From Gammaproteobacteria bacterium (lineage in GTDB: Bacteria; Pseudomonadota; Gammaproteobacteria; Acidiferrobacterales; Sulfurifustaceae): 64,000 nucleotides of DNA. Shown piece after piece: positions 1 to 8,639 of this stretch (positions are counted from its first letter, which is position 1; every line of letters begins with the position of its first letter). A program made the position numbers and the translations under genes. The notes beneath the pieces were generated by a model that was not told the origin of the DNA, searched no databases, and saw nothing but the letters and a program-made list of their open reading frames with translations. The stretch spans positions 50,198 through 114,197 of the forward strand of contig JACQFZ010000042.1 of the NCBI GenBank assembly GCA_016199745.1, written 5' to 3'.

Positions 1-50
1 CGGCGGTTAGTCCGGATAAGAAGTGAATAGCAACCACAACAACAACCGCC

Positions 51-241
51 CCCACCCTAACCCTCCCCCGCAAAGGCGGGGGAGGGAATAAAAAAGCAAA
101 ACCAAAAACCTGCCCGCCGTGATGTCGGGTGGCAGCTTTGCTGTTCACGCTGTATTCGAATCCGCGTGGGCAAAAAAGCGTTGCCCACCCTACAACAGCC
201 ACATTCCCTCCCCCGCAACAGCGGGGGAGGGTTAGGGTGGG
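51..241. repeat. Paired REP-like palindromes (BIME-like)
   Basis: Two 26-nt palindromes, at 61-86 and 206-231, each read CCCTCCCCCGC, four central bases, GCGGGGGAGGG. They are flanked on the outside by CCCACCCTAA (51-60) and its complement (232-241), so the pair forms a larger inverted repeat of about 31-bp arms. Similar pairs occur at 20356, 25941 and 43869 in this window. This is the layout of dispersed REP/BIME elements; mobility by a RAYT transposase is inference only. Confidence 0.75.
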
Positions 242-442
242 GGGTGAGTGAAATGGGTAGTTGTTGTTGCAGTTGCGGTTAATCCCCGTGTCGCGCATTC
301 CGAGCATCGGCGCTTTTGGCCTCGAGCGCGCAGGAAGCGCGCGTCTGGCTCAACCCAGGGATGGGTTGTGCCAGACATAGTTAGTGAGCCAAAAGTGAGA
401 AGCGCAGGATGCTTTGCGCCACCCCGGGGGGTGCTTCTCTTT

Positions 443-478
443 GGTGACTTTCTCTTGCACCAGCAAGAGAAAGTCACC
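443..478. repeat. Perfect 16-bp hairpin repeat
   Basis: GGTGACTTTCTCTTGC (443-458) and its exact reverse complement (463-478) are separated by a 4-base loop. Flanking sequence is GC-rich (CACCCCGGGGGGTG just upstream). The form resembles intergenic hairpin repeats seen in other GC-rich gammaproteobacteria. There is no U-tract on either strand, so it is not an obvious intrinsic terminator. Confidence 0.7.
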
Positions 479-530
479 CTGGGTTGCGGGGCGGAGCATC
501 CCGCTGATTACATTTATTACATCGACAGAC

Positions 531-549
531 ATCGCCCCAACGGGGCGAT
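531..549 (-). terminator. Hairpin just after ygfZ, possible terminator
   Basis: ATCGCCCC and GGGGCGAT form a perfect 8-bp stem with a 3-base loop, starting 5 bases past the ygfZ stop codon on the minus strand. It lacks a following U run, so it may act as a transcript 3' end stabiliser or a Rho-assisted end rather than a classical intrinsic terminator. Confidence 0.4.
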
Positions 550-553
550 TCAA

Positions 554-1591
554 TCACTGAACCGAATAAGGCAACGCCCGCAATTCCAATCGCGGCCCAT
601 CCGCTTGCCGCAGATGCAATTCCCCAGTTTGCACGCTGCTCAATTGAATCACCGCCAATAAATCGTAACCACCGTTCCCGCCGGGCTGCGCGCTGACCAC
701 CGTCCCAGCAGCCTGCCCGGGAAGATCAGGCGCATAAATCGGATCGCCCGGACGCGGCGCATCGGCGACGGCGACATGGGCCCGGAACATCCGCTCCTTC
801 AAACGCCCGCGATAGTGCACACGCGCAACGATCTCCTGACCCGGGTAGCAGCCCTTGGTAAAACTAACGCCGCCGATCAATTCGAGATTCACGGTTTGCG
901 GAACGAATGCCTCATTCGTTTCCGGCACCACGGTCGGTATGCCCGCCATAACGTCGTGCCAGGCCCATGCACCACGTCCTGCCGGCACAGCGCCTGCTTT
1001 CAATTTCGCCCACAACGACGGCGCCTCTGCCGGCGAGCAAATGATTTCGAGACGCGGTTGAATACCCGGCAATCGCAGTACCACGAATGTTTCGCTGGCG
1101 ACGCTGCTATCGATGTCGTCGGCAACCACGCCGGTCGCGTTCTTTACCACCGTTACGGCGTCGGCCCCAGCGACGCCGATACGTACGAACGATTGGTCCG
1201 CGTTCTCGATCTTAACTTTCGCGCGCAACACATAAATTCGCAGGCGCTTGATGATGTCGTCACGCAGCGTAGACGGAAACTGCAAGAGATAGTCATCAGC
1301 GATTTGAAAGACGCGGAGTAGAACGAGCAGCCGCCCCTTTGGACTGCACCAGCCGGCAAGTTGGCTACGACCCGCGTCGACTAGAGCGACGTCGTTCGTG
1401 AGTTGCGCGTTGAGAAAATTTTTGGCGTCCGGTCCGCTGACGCGAATAAGCGAAAGATGCGACAAATCGACCAGCACGTTGCTGTCGATCGCTGCACGTC
1501 GTTCGTGATCGGCGTCGCCGAAGTCGCGCACACCGCCATCATCGAATATGGCACCATGCTCCCGCAGAAATTGGATCCAACTCTCGCTCAT
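554..1591 (-). CDS. ygfZ: YgfZ/GcvT-domain folate-binding protein
   Basis: The 345-residue product has the family signature KGCYPGQE at residues 246-253, with the conserved cysteine at 248. YgfZ proteins are GcvT-like folate-binding proteins that help maintain certain Fe-S enzymes, including the tRNA methylthiolase MiaB; they do not act as glycine-cleavage enzymes. Length fits the family. The gene is transcribed away from the sdh operon, with about 170 bp between the two starts. Placement next to the Fe-S-rich succinate dehydrogenase operon is compatible with its role, but that link is inference. Confidence 0.93.
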   Translation of the reverse strand: MSESWIQFLREHGAIFDDGGVRDFGDADHERRAAIDSNVLVDLSHLSLIRVSGPDAKNFLNAQLTNDVALVDAGRSQLAGWCSPKGRLLVLLRVFQIADDYLLQFPSTLRDDIIKRLRIYVLRAKVKIENADQSFVRIGVAGADAVTVVKNATGVVADDIDSSVASETFVVLRLPGIQPRLEIICSPAEAPSLWAKLKAGAVPAGRGAWAWHDVMAGIPTVVPETNEAFVPQTVNLELIGGVSFTKGCYPGQEIVARVHYRGRLKERMFRAHVAVADAPRPGDPIYAPDLPGQAAGTVVSAQPGGNGGYDLLAVIQLSSVQTGELHLRQADGPRLELRALPYSVQ

Positions 1592-1609
1592 CTCAGTCGC
1601 TCCGGCGTC

Positions 1610-1637
1610 TTCACACCTAGTTGTTTTCCTCTATAAT
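1610..1637 (+). promoter_or_regulatory. Sigma-70-type promoter candidate for sdhCDAB
   Basis: TTCACA (1610-1615), 16 bases, then a perfect TATAAT (1632-1637), lying between divergent ygfZ and sdhC. The predicted transcript would carry a leader of about 120 nt before the sdhC start at 1765. Confidence 0.55.
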
Positions 1638-1764
1638 ACTCAGCCCGCGCTTCTTGCGTTCGGGGTACGGGTGCGGGTCGGGGCAGACGCCGCCGCGTAG
1701 CGATCGGAAAAAATTTCATGGATGGGATTTTTTCGGCTCTCAAACTACACACAACTATACATTC

Positions 1765-2142
1765 ATGCGGAAAAACGCGAAGCGTCCTGTTTATTTAAAT
1801 TTATTACAAATTCGGTTGCCGATCGGCGGCGTTGTGTCGATCATTCACCGAATTACCGGCGCTGTCATGGCGTTATTGATCCCCTTCGCGTTGTGCGCCT
1901 TACAGGCGTCACTCGAAAGTCCCGAGCGCTTCGAACAGGTGCGAACGAGCTTGAGCGCGGGCATCGGCCGTGCGGCGATGTTGCTGATGTTGTGGGTGTT
2001 GATCCAGCATCTTTACTCCGGCATTCGTCATCTGTTGATGGACGTCGATGTCGGCGTCGAATTGGCTCCCGCCAGGCGTAGCGCATGGTTGACGCTCGCT
2101 GCTTCCGTGACCACTGTTGTCCTGCTCGGAGTATTTCTGTGA
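1765..2142 (+). CDS. sdhC: Succinate dehydrogenase cytochrome b556 subunit
   Basis: SdhC is one of two membrane anchors of complex II; it binds haem b and ubiquinone in the inner membrane. From the ATG at 1765 the product is 125 residues, normal for the family, and begins MRKNAKRPVYLNLLQIR as in other SdhC proteins. The quinone-site segment SIIHRITG (25-32) and the haem-ligand region HLYSGIRH (82-89, ligand probably H82) are present, with three hydrophobic segments. The open frame extends upstream, but that extension shows no SdhC similarity. No strong ribosome binding site is visible. The stop overlaps the sdhD start. Confidence 0.95.
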   Translation: MRKNAKRPVYLNLLQIRLPIGGVVSIIHRITGAVMALLIPFALCALQASLESPERFEQVRTSLSAGIGRAAMLLMLWVLIQHLYSGIRHLLMDVDVGVELAPARRSAWLTLAASVTTVVLLGVFL

Positions 2143-2495
2143 CTCGTTCGCGTCCGCTCGGAAGTGCGCACCGCGGCTTGACCGCATTCTTGGTGCAGCG
2201 CGTGACGTCGCTTTATCTCGGCGGTTTCACGATTTATCTGATCGTTTACCTGTTGCTGAATCCTATCAAGGACTACGCTGCCTGGACCGGTTATTTCTCC
2301 GCCGGCGCAGTGCGCTTGGCGTGGGCGATCTTTATCGTCAGCCTATTGGCGCATACTTGGGTCGGGCTGCGCAGCATCTACATGGATTATCTCAAGCTAA
2401 CGTGGGTGCGTTTCACCGTTAGCTTGTTGACCGCGCTCGCGTTGATCGCGATGTCGTTGTGGGCCGCGCAGATTTTGATTCGAGGGGTGGTATGA
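2139..2495 (+). CDS. sdhD: Succinate dehydrogenase hydrophobic membrane anchor subunit
   Basis: SdhD is the second membrane anchor of complex II. I chose the GTG at 2139, which overlaps the sdhC stop (GTGA) and has a purine-rich CTCGGAG just upstream; an open upstream extension in sdhC lacks similarity. The 118-residue product has three membrane segments, a histidine in SLLAHTWVGL that matches the region facing the haem, and the MDY motif whose tyrosine lines the quinone site in known enzymes. The end overlaps the sdhA ATG by four bases. Confidence 0.93.
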   Translation: MTRSRPLGSAHRGLTAFLVQRVTSLYLGGFTIYLIVYLLLNPIKDYAAWTGYFSAGAVRLAWAIFIVSLLAHTWVGLRSIYMDYLKLTWVRFTVSLLTALALIAMSLWAAQILIRGVV

Positions 2496-4255
2496 AACTT
2501 CCTGTTCGTCGTTTCGACGCCATCGTCGTTGGTGCCGGTGGCGCCGGTTTGCGCGCGGCGTTGCAATTGTCCGAGGCTGGTCTCAAGACCGCGGTATTGT
2601 CTAAGGTGTTTCCGACGCGCTCGCACACGGTGGCGGCGCAGGGTGGTATCGGCGCCGCGCTCGGCAATATGGGCGAAGACAATTGGCTGTGGCACATGTA
2701 TGACACCGTCAAGGGTTCGGATTATCTCGGCGACCAAGACGCGATTGAATTTTTGTGCCGGACCGCGCCCGAGGTTGTGATCGAGCTCGAGCATTTCGGC
2801 ATGCCGTTCGATCGCAATGACAACGGCACGATCTATCAGCGGCCGTTCGGCGGTCATTCGCAAAACTTCGGCGAGAAGCCGGTGCAGCGCAGTTGCTGTG
2901 CCGCCGACCGTACCGGTCACGCGATGCTGCACACGCTCTATCAACGTAACGTGCGCGCCAACACGCAGTTCTTCGTCGAATGGATGGCGCTGGATTTGAT
3001 TCGCGATGCTAGCGGCCAAGTGCTCGGCGTCACGGCGCTCGAAATGGAAACTGGCGATGTTTCGATTCTGCATGCGCGCGCGACCATCTTCGCTACCGGC
3101 GGAGCGGGGCGCATCTTCGCCACCAGTACTAACGCTTTTATTAACACCGGCGACGGTCTCGGCATGGCGGCGCGTGCGGGTATCGCGCTCGAAGACATGG
3201 AGTTCTGGCAGTTTCATCCGACCGGTGTTGCCGGCGCCGGCGTGCTGATTACCGAAGGTGTACGCGGCGAGGGTGGGTTTCTGCTGAACAAAAACGGCGA
3301 GCGTTTCATGGAGCGTTACGCGCCGAACATGAAGGATCTTGCCAGCCGCGATGTCGTCTCACGAGCGATGGCAACGGAAATCAAAGAAGGCCGCGGCTGC
3401 GGTAAAGACGCCGACTATGTGTTGCTCAAACTCGATCATCTCGGTGAAGAAAAGATCGAGAAGCGCCTGCCGGGTATCCGCGAGATCGCCAAGAAGTTCG
3501 CCAACGTCGACCCGGTGGTCGATCCGATCCCGGTGGTGCCGACCGCGCATTATCAAATGGGCGGTATTCCGACCAACTATCGCGGCGAAGTGGTGTTACC
3601 GAAGGGTGGTAGCCCGGCGGTACCGGTGCCGGGCTTCTATGCCGCCGGCGAATGCGCTTGTGCATCGGTGCACGGTGCCAATCGCCTCGGTACCAATTCG
3701 CTGACCGATCTCGTCGTATTCGGTCGTGAAGCCGGTAACTCGGTCATCCGTTTCCTCAAAGAAAATCCCGGTCTCAAGGACCTTCCGCAAGACGCGGCCG
3801 ATCGGACGCTGGCGCGGTTGGCGCGGCTCGATGGTCAGCAGAATGGCGAACGCGTCGCCGATGTCGCCGCCGAGATGCGCAAGACCATGCAGGCGCACTG
3901 CGGCGTGTTTCGTTTTCCGGAGTTGCTGGTCGACGGTGTGCAGAAGATCAAGCAAGTGGCGGAACGTGTTGGCCATACCGAGATCAAAGACAAGTCGAAG
4001 GTATTCAACACCGCGCGTGTCGAGGCGCTCGAACTCGACAATTTGATCGAGGTGGCGGTGGCGACGCTGGTGTCGGCCGAGGCGCGCAAAGAAAGCCGCG
4101 GCGCCCATGATCGCGCCGATTTCCATAAGCGCGACGACATCAATTGGTTGAAGCACACGCTGTACTTCAAGGCTGGCCACAAGCTCGATTACAAACCAGT
4201 GCACCTAAAGCCGTTGAGCGTTGACGGTTTCGAGCCGAAAGCGCGCACGTACTGA
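2492..4255 (+). CDS. sdhA: Succinate dehydrogenase flavoprotein subunit
   Basis: SdhA oxidises succinate to fumarate in the TCA cycle, with covalently bound FAD. The 587-residue product starts at ATG 2492 behind GAGGGGTGG. It shows the dinucleotide fold VVGAGGAGLRAALQL near residue 13, the FAD-attachment segment RSHTVAAQGGIGAAL with its histidine, the substrate-site HPTG, and the capping-domain/C-terminal motif RKESRGAH. It overlaps sdhD by four bases, so the four structural genes are probably translationally coupled. Confidence 0.97.
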   Translation: MKLPVRRFDAIVVGAGGAGLRAALQLSEAGLKTAVLSKVFPTRSHTVAAQGGIGAALGNMGEDNWLWHMYDTVKGSDYLGDQDAIEFLCRTAPEVVIELEHFGMPFDRNDNGTIYQRPFGGHSQNFGEKPVQRSCCAADRTGHAMLHTLYQRNVRANTQFFVEWMALDLIRDASGQVLGVTALEMETGDVSILHARATIFATGGAGRIFATSTNAFINTGDGLGMAARAGIALEDMEFWQFHPTGVAGAGVLITEGVRGEGGFLLNKNGERFMERYAPNMKDLASRDVVSRAMATEIKEGRGCGKDADYVLLKLDHLGEEKIEKRLPGIREIAKKFANVDPVVDPIPVVPTAHYQMGGIPTNYRGEVVLPKGGSPAVPVPGFYAAGECACASVHGANRLGTNSLTDLVVFGREAGNSVIRFLKENPGLKDLPQDAADRTLARLARLDGQQNGERVADVAAEMRKTMQAHCGVFRFPELLVDGVQKIKQVAERVGHTEIKDKSKVFNTARVEALELDNLIEVAVATLVSAEARKESRGAHDRADFHKRDDINWLKHTLYFKAGHKLDYKPVHLKPLSVDGFEPKARTY

Positions 4256-4281
4256 TTTGCGTATTACGAGGAAAACGAACC

Positions 4282-4977
4282 ATGCGTTTCTCCGTTTACC
4301 GGTATAACCCGGAGACCGACTCCAAGCCGTACATGCAGGACTATGACATCGAGTTGCAGCCGTCCGATCGGATGCTGCTCGACGCCATTGTCCGGTTGAA
4401 GGAGGCGGACGATTCGCTCACCTTCCGCCGTTCATGCCGCGAAGGTATTTGCGGCTCGGACGCGATGAACATCAACGGCAAGAACGGTCTAGCCTGCGTA
4501 ACGCGTATCGCCGACTTGAAGGAGCCGGTGGTGCTGAAACCGTTGCCGGGTCAGCCGGTGATTCGTGACTTGATCGTCGACATGACGCAGTTCTTCAAGC
4601 AGTACCACTCGGTCAAGCCGTATGTGATCAACAAGGAGCCGGTGCCGGAGAAGGAGCGGCTGCAGTCGCCCGAGGAGCGCGAAAAGTTGAACGGGCTGTA
4701 CGAGTGTATTTTGTGCGCCTGTTGTTCGACAGCGTGCCCGTCGTTTTGGTGGAATCCGGACAAATTCCTCGGTCCGGCGGCGTTGTTACAGTCGTATCGC
4801 TTCATCGCCGACTCGCGCGATCAAGCGACCGGCGAGCGCCTCGATGATATGGAAGATCCGTACAAGCTGTTCCGTTGCCATACCATCATGAACTGTACCG
4901 AGGTGTGTCCGAAGGGGTTGAACCCGACCAAGGCCATCGGTCACATCAAAGAACTGCTGGTCAAGCGCGTTACATGA
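4282..4977 (+). CDS. sdhB: Succinate dehydrogenase iron-sulfur subunit
   Basis: SdhB carries electrons from FAD to ubiquinone through three Fe-S clusters. The 231-residue product has the [2Fe-2S] ligands in SCREGICGSDAMNINGKNGLAC, and the ferredoxin-like pairs CILCACCSTACP and CHTIMNCTEVCP for the [4Fe-4S] and [3Fe-4S] clusters. An AACGAGGAAAACG ribosome binding region precedes the ATG, 26 bases after sdhA. The stop overlaps the sdhE start. Confidence 0.97.
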   Translation: MRFSVYRYNPETDSKPYMQDYDIELQPSDRMLLDAIVRLKEADDSLTFRRSCREGICGSDAMNINGKNGLACVTRIADLKEPVVLKPLPGQPVIRDLIVDMTQFFKQYHSVKPYVINKEPVPEKERLQSPEEREKLNGLYECILCACCSTACPSFWWNPDKFLGPAALLQSYRFIADSRDQATGERLDDMEDPYKLFRCHTIMNCTEVCPKGLNPTKAIGHIKELLVKRVT

Positions 4978-5225
4978 TGACGGCGGTGAGTGACGACCGC
5001 CGCGAGGCACGCGTGCGCTGGCACTGCCGGCGCGGTTTGCTCGAGCTCGATGTGTTGTTGGCGAGGTTTCTCGAGCGCGACTATCCGCAGCTGACGGCAG
5101 ACGAGCACACCGCACTCGATCGGTTGTTGGAATTACCGGACAACGAGTTGCTCGATGGTTGTTTCGGTATCGTAACTTTAGACGACCCGGCGCTGCAGGC
5201 GCTTGTACAAAAAATCGCCCGATAA
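4974..5225 (+). CDS. sdhE: FAD assembly factor SdhE
   Basis: SdhE promotes covalent flavin attachment to SdhA, so its position directly behind sdhCDAB is functionally coherent. The 83-residue product has the family's RRGLLELD motif near residue 19 (the RGxxE core) and a small helical fold length. I chose ATG 4974, which overlaps the sdhB stop as ATGA; a second ATG follows at once at 4977 and could be used instead. The longer open frame upstream lies inside sdhB. Confidence 0.92.
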   Translation: MMTAVSDDRREARVRWHCRRGLLELDVLLARFLERDYPQLTADEHTALDRLLELPDNELLDGCFGIVTLDDPALQALVQKIAR

Positions 5226-5652
5226 TATTTCCCTCGAACTGCGCGCGTCGCCGCTGCTCGCGCTCGTTTTTGTCTTAACGCATACCGGTGCGTTGATATT
5301 CGCGCTGTTGTTACCGCTGCCGGTTGCCGTTCGTGTTGCGCTGTCATTCACGCTTTTGATCAGCCTTTACCGCACGTTACGCCAACATGTCTGGCGACGC
5401 GGGCCTAACGCTGTGGTGGGCATTGCCTCGGCGAGCGTGCCGGGGGAGTACACCATTCGTTTTGCCGGTTCTAATGCACACTATGCCGGCAAGCTGATGA
5501 GCCGTTGGCTACAGCCGTGGCTGACGATACTCGTGGTGCGGTTGGCCGATCGCCGTTGGCCGGTGAGCGTCATTATTCCCGCCGACGCGGTGACGGCGGA
5601 AAACTTCAGACGCTTGCGGGTACAGTTGCGTTTGAATAGCGCGGCGGAGTGA
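5203..5652 (+). CDS. YgfX-like inner membrane protein
   Basis: The product (up to 149 residues) has a basic/polar N-terminus, a hydrophobic hairpin at about residues 18-58 ([12 protein letters not shown]... [10 protein letters not shown]), then a soluble domain ending in a [12 protein letters not shown] segment. This is the plan of YgfX/CptA proteins, whose genes usually neighbour sdhE. In E. coli YgfX affects the cytoskeleton proteins FtsZ and MreB; the role here is unknown. The start is uncertain: the TTG at 5203 overlaps sdhE by 23 bases. The 3' end overlaps the 3' end of nadB on the other strand by 47 bases. Confidence 0.7.
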   Translation: MYKKSPDNISLELRASPLLALVFVLTHTGALIFALLLPLPVAVRVALSFTLLISLYRTLRQHVWRRGPNAVVGIASASVPGEYTIRFAGSNAHYAGKLMSRWLQPWLTILVVRLADRRWPVSVIIPADAVTAENFRRLRVQLRLNSAAE

Positions 5653-7279
5653 GCACCGTTTCCTGATTGGCGTAACGCGGATCCGGCGTCGGATAATCGC
5701 GCGTGTAGTGCAAGCCACGGCTTTCCTTGCGCGATAGCGCCGAACGGATGATCAGCTCGGCCACCAGCACGAGATTACGCAACTCGATCAGATCGTTGGT
5801 CACACGGAAGTTTCGGTAGTACTCGCGGATTTCTTCGCTCAGCAATTCGATCCGTCGGTGGGCACGTTCTAAACGTTTAGTCGTGCGGACGATGCCGACG
5901 TAGTCCCACATGAAGCGCCGCAGCTCGTCCCAGTTGTGCGACACCACGACTTGTTCGTCGGCGTCGGTCACGCGGCTTTCATCCCAACGTGGTAAGCGTG
6001 TTAGGGCGACGGCGCTTAACTCCCCAGCAGTTAAACGAGCGTTGATATCTTCAGCGGCGGCGGCACCATACACCAGGCACTCCAGCATCGAGTTGCTCGC
6101 CAGCCGGTTGGCGCCGTGCAGGCCGGTATAGGAACATTCACCGATCGCGTAGAGCCGGTCGATGTCGGTGCGACCGCGCAGATCGGTAGCGATACCGCCG
6201 CAGGTGTAGTGCGCCGCCGGCACGACCGGAATCGGCTCGCGTGTCATGTCGTAGCCGAACTGCAGGCAGCGTTGGTAGATCGTCGGGAAATGTTCTTTGA
6301 TGAAATCCGCCGGTTGATGACTGATGTCGAGATGCACGAAGTCGAGGCCGCGGCGTTTCATCTCGTAGTCGATCGCGCGCGCGACGATGTCGCGCGACGC
6401 CAGCTCGCCGCGTGGGTCATGCGCTTGCATGAACGGTTCGCCGTCCGGCAACAGCAAACGACCGCCTTCACCGCGCACCGCTTCGCTGATAAGGAACGAC
6501 TTCGCGCGCGGGTGATAAAGGCACGTCGGGTGGAACTGCATGAACTCCATGTTTGCCACCCGGCAGCCGGCGCGCCAAGCCATGGCAATGCCGTCGCCGG
6601 TAGAGGTGTCGGGGTTGCTGGTATAGAGATACACCTTCGAAGCGCCGCCGGTAGCGAAGACGACGCAACCGGCGCTTAGCGCGCGCACTTCGCCGCTTTG
6701 CTTATGCAGCGCATACAAACCCACGCAGCGGTTGGGGCCGGACTGACTGAGCTTGTTGCTCGTGATCAAATCGATCGCGAGCCAATGTTCGAGAAAATGA
6801 ATATTCGGATGCTGCCGGGCGCGGGCAATCAGCGCGGTTTCGACGGCATGGCCGGTGGCATCGGCGGCATGTACGACGCGCCGGTGGCTGTGGCCGCCCT
6901 CGCGAGTGAGATGGAATTCAGGAGCGCCATCGTCAATGTGCTCGGCTGTCGATCGCTGCGGATCGGTGGTAAACGGCACGCCTTGTTGCAACAGCCAGTT
7001 CACGACCTCCGGTCCGCGACGCACGGTATATTCAACTGCGTCGCGCCGGCACAGTCCGGCGCCGGCCACCAAGGTATCCTGCACATGAGCGTCAAACGAG
7101 TCGGCCCGTGTATCGAGGACGGCGGCAACGCCGCCTTGGGCGTATAGGCTCGAGCCCTCGGTTGCCATTTCCTTGGAAAGAACCGTGACCTGCGTGCGCT
7201 CGGCCAAACGCAGGGCCAGGCTTAGGCCTGCCAGGCCGCTACCGACGACGAGTACATCTGCATGCGCGGGTGAGGACAT
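5606..7279 (-). CDS. nadB: L-aspartate oxidase
   Basis: NadB oxidises L-aspartate to iminoaspartate, the first step of de novo NAD synthesis. The 557-residue product opens with the FAD-binding [17 protein letters not shown], and contains [17 protein letters not shown] and the C-terminal [14 protein letters not shown] typical of the SdhA/NadB family. Length is slightly above the E. coli enzyme. It reads towards the sdh operon and away from rpoE, an order (nadB divergent from rpoE) known from many gammaproteobacteria. Confidence 0.95.
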   Translation of the reverse strand: MSSPAHADVLVVGSGLAGLSLALRLAERTQVTVLSKEMATEGSSLYAQGGVAAVLDTRADSFDAHVQDTLVAGAGLCRRDAVEYTVRRGPEVVNWLLQQGVPFTTDPQRSTAEHIDDGAPEFHLTREGGHSHRRVVHAADATGHAVETALIARARQHPNIHFLEHWLAIDLITSNKLSQSGPNRCVGLYALHKQSGEVRALSAGCVVFATGGASKVYLYTSNPDTSTGDGIAMAWRAGCRVANMEFMQFHPTCLYHPRAKSFLISEAVRGEGGRLLLPDGEPFMQAHDPRGELASRDIVARAIDYEMKRRGLDFVHLDISHQPADFIKEHFPTIYQRCLQFGYDMTREPIPVVPAAHYTCGGIATDLRGRTDIDRLYAIGECSYTGLHGANRLASNSMLECLVYGAAAAEDINARLTAGELSAVALTRLPRWDESRVTDADEQVVVSHNWDELRRFMWDYVGIVRTTKRLERAHRRIELLSEEIREYYRNFRVTNDLIELRNLVLVAELIIRSALSRKESRGLHYTRDYPTPDPRYANQETVLTPPRYSNATVPASV

Positions 7280-7415
7280 GGGTGAATTGATTTAGAGGCG
7301 ACGCGTAGTAGTTGTTACAGGCGCGTTATCCTATCATAGCGCCCGGTTTAGCTTGATGAGACAAGCGCCGGGTGGGGATTGCGCAACAACAATTGTAAAT
7401 GCCGGTCAAACACGC

Positions 7416-7442
7416 GAACTTTATTGACTAGTAACGGTCTGT
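7416..7442 (+). promoter_or_regulatory. Sigma-E/AlgU-type autoregulatory promoter candidate
   Basis: GAACTT (7416-7421), exactly 16 bases, then TCTGT (7438-7442), upstream of the rpoE start at 7492. Known RpoE/AlgU promoters read GGAACTT-N16/17-TCTGA or similar, and these sigma factors activate their own operons. The match and the position make self-activation likely. Confidence 0.65.
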
Positions 7443-7491
7443 TACTGGCAGCGAGTCGCTGCACGTGTCCGACACAAGGTCAGCACTACTG

Positions 7492-8070
7492 ATGTCGGAA
7501 CGCAGCATTGATCAGAAATTAGTCGCCCGGGTGCAGCGTGGCGAGAAAGCGGCTTTTGATCTGCTGGTACGGAAGTACCAGCACAAGGTGATCAAGCTGG
7601 TGGCGCGCTATGTGCGCGATCGGGCCGAGGTCGAAGATGTCGCTCAAGAGGCCTTTATTAAGGCCTACCGTGCCATCGGCGGTTTCCGTGGCGAGAGTGC
7701 GTTCTATACTTGGTTATATCGGATCGCCGTGAACACCGCTAAAAACTATCTCGATTCCCAGGGGCGCAGGCCGCCTAACACGGATATGGAAGTGGAAGGC
7801 GCCGAGCTGATTGAAAGCGGGGAGCATCTTCGCGACCAGGCGACGCCCGAGCGTAGTCTCCTGACCGATGAGATTGCTAGGACCGTCAGTCGTGCTATTG
7901 AATCGCTGCCGGAAGATTTGCGTACTGCCATCATGTTGCGCGAAATCGAAGGGTTGAGCTACGAGGAAATTGCTCAAGTCATGGAGTGTCCTATCGGTAC
8001 CGTGCGTTCCCGCATCTTCCGGGCACGCGAGGCGATCGATAACCAATTGCGACCGTTGTTAGAGAAGTGA
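7492..8070 (+). CDS. rpoE: ECF sigma factor RpoE/AlgU
   Basis: Extracytoplasmic-function sigma factor that directs RNA polymerase to envelope-stress genes. The 192-residue product (start ATG 7492; a GTG at 7465 would add nine residues) has region 2 with VEDVAQEAFIKAYRAI and FYTWLYRIAVNTAKNYL, and region 4 with LREIEGLSYEEIAQVMECPIG as the helix-turn-helix. Length matches AlgU (193). It is followed by its anti-sigma factor, the RseB-like sensor and a DegP-like protease, the algU-mucA-mucB-mucD plan. Confidence 0.95.
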   Translation: MSERSIDQKLVARVQRGEKAAFDLLVRKYQHKVIKLVARYVRDRAEVEDVAQEAFIKAYRAIGGFRGESAFYTWLYRIAVNTAKNYLDSQGRRPPNTDMEVEGAELIESGEHLRDQATPERSLLTDEIARTVSRAIESLPEDLRTAIMLREIEGLSYEEIAQVMECPIGTVRSRIFRAREAIDNQLRPLLEK

Positions 8071-8081
8071 GCCGAGCCTGT

Positions 8082-8639
8082 ATGAGCGAAAAGTTGTCTG
8101 CTTTTATCGACGCGGAATTGAGTGAGCACGAAGAGCACCAGGTGCTGCAAACGCTGCAGCGTGATGACAAGCTGCGGGGTACCTGGGAAAGGTATCATTT
8201 GATTCGCGCAGCAATGACGCGACAGCTGGAGGCGGTGGCGCCTGCCGGTTTCGTCGATGGTGTGCTCGCCCAGCTAGACGAGCCGGAAGAGACCAACCGC
8301 CGGTTGCGTTTCGGCCCATTGGCCGCCGGTTTTGCCTTGGCAGCATCGGTCGCCACCGTATCTATCGTTTCTCTGCAGAGCTTTCTGAATACGGCGACAC
8401 CGGTGGTAGCCGTTAATAATGTTAAGAATACGGAAACGCAAACGGTCGCTACTGTCTCTGCGCCGACGGTAACCGCTATTGCGCCGACAGCAACATCGGT
8501 AGTGCCGTCTGACGGCGAGCGCTTCAATGCTTATATCGTCGGTCACAGCGAGTTTGTTTCGACCGAGGGCATGGGTGGCATTTGGCCGTATGCCCGCGTT
8601 GTGACGCATGACGTTGATGGGAATCTTCCGGATAAATGA
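8082..8639 (+). CDS. rseA: Anti-sigma-E factor RseA/MucA
   Basis: The 185-residue product begins MSEKLSAFIDAELSEHE, the typical N-terminal anti-sigma domain that binds RpoE in the cytoplasm. One membrane segment lies at about residues 84-105 (GFALAASVATVSIVSL), followed by a Thr/Val/Ala-rich periplasmic part. In the family, stepwise proteolysis of this protein releases the sigma factor. I chose ATG 8082 rather than the GTG at 8067 because it aligns with the family start. The stop overlaps rseB (ATGA). Confidence 0.9.
   Translation: MSEKLSAFIDAELSEHEEHQVLQTLQRDDKLRGTWERYHLIRAAMTRQLEAVAPAGFVDGVLAQLDEPEETNRRLRFGPLAAGFALAASVATVSIVSLQSFLNTATPVVAVNNVKNTETQTVATVSAPTVTAIAPTATSVVPSDGERFNAYIVGHSEFVSTEGMGGIWPYARVVTHDVDGNLPDK

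Larger units (their letters stand above)
1..553. other. Intergenic region filled with palindromes
   Basis: No convincing gene lies here; the short open frames on both strands resemble no family and overlap the palindromes. The stretch holds two matching GC-rich palindromes in opposite outer orientation (51-241), a hairpin with 8-bp arms GTGGGCAA/TTGCCCAC (166-188), a perfect 16-bp hairpin (443-478) and a hairpin next to the ygfZ stop (531-549). It looks like a REP/BIME-type repeat island. Confidence 0.7.

Noticed and set aside
248..661. Open frames in the first 660 bases
   Set aside because: They overlap palindromes or ygfZ and resemble nothing; treated as non-coding.
1621..1764. N-terminal extension of sdhC
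   Set aside because: The frame is open but lacks SdhC similarity and contains the promoter candidate; the ATG at 1765 gives the normal length.
2387..3217. Long antisense open frame over sdhA
   Set aside because: Fully inside the well-supported sdhA on the other strand; the arises from GC-rich codon use and shows no family features.
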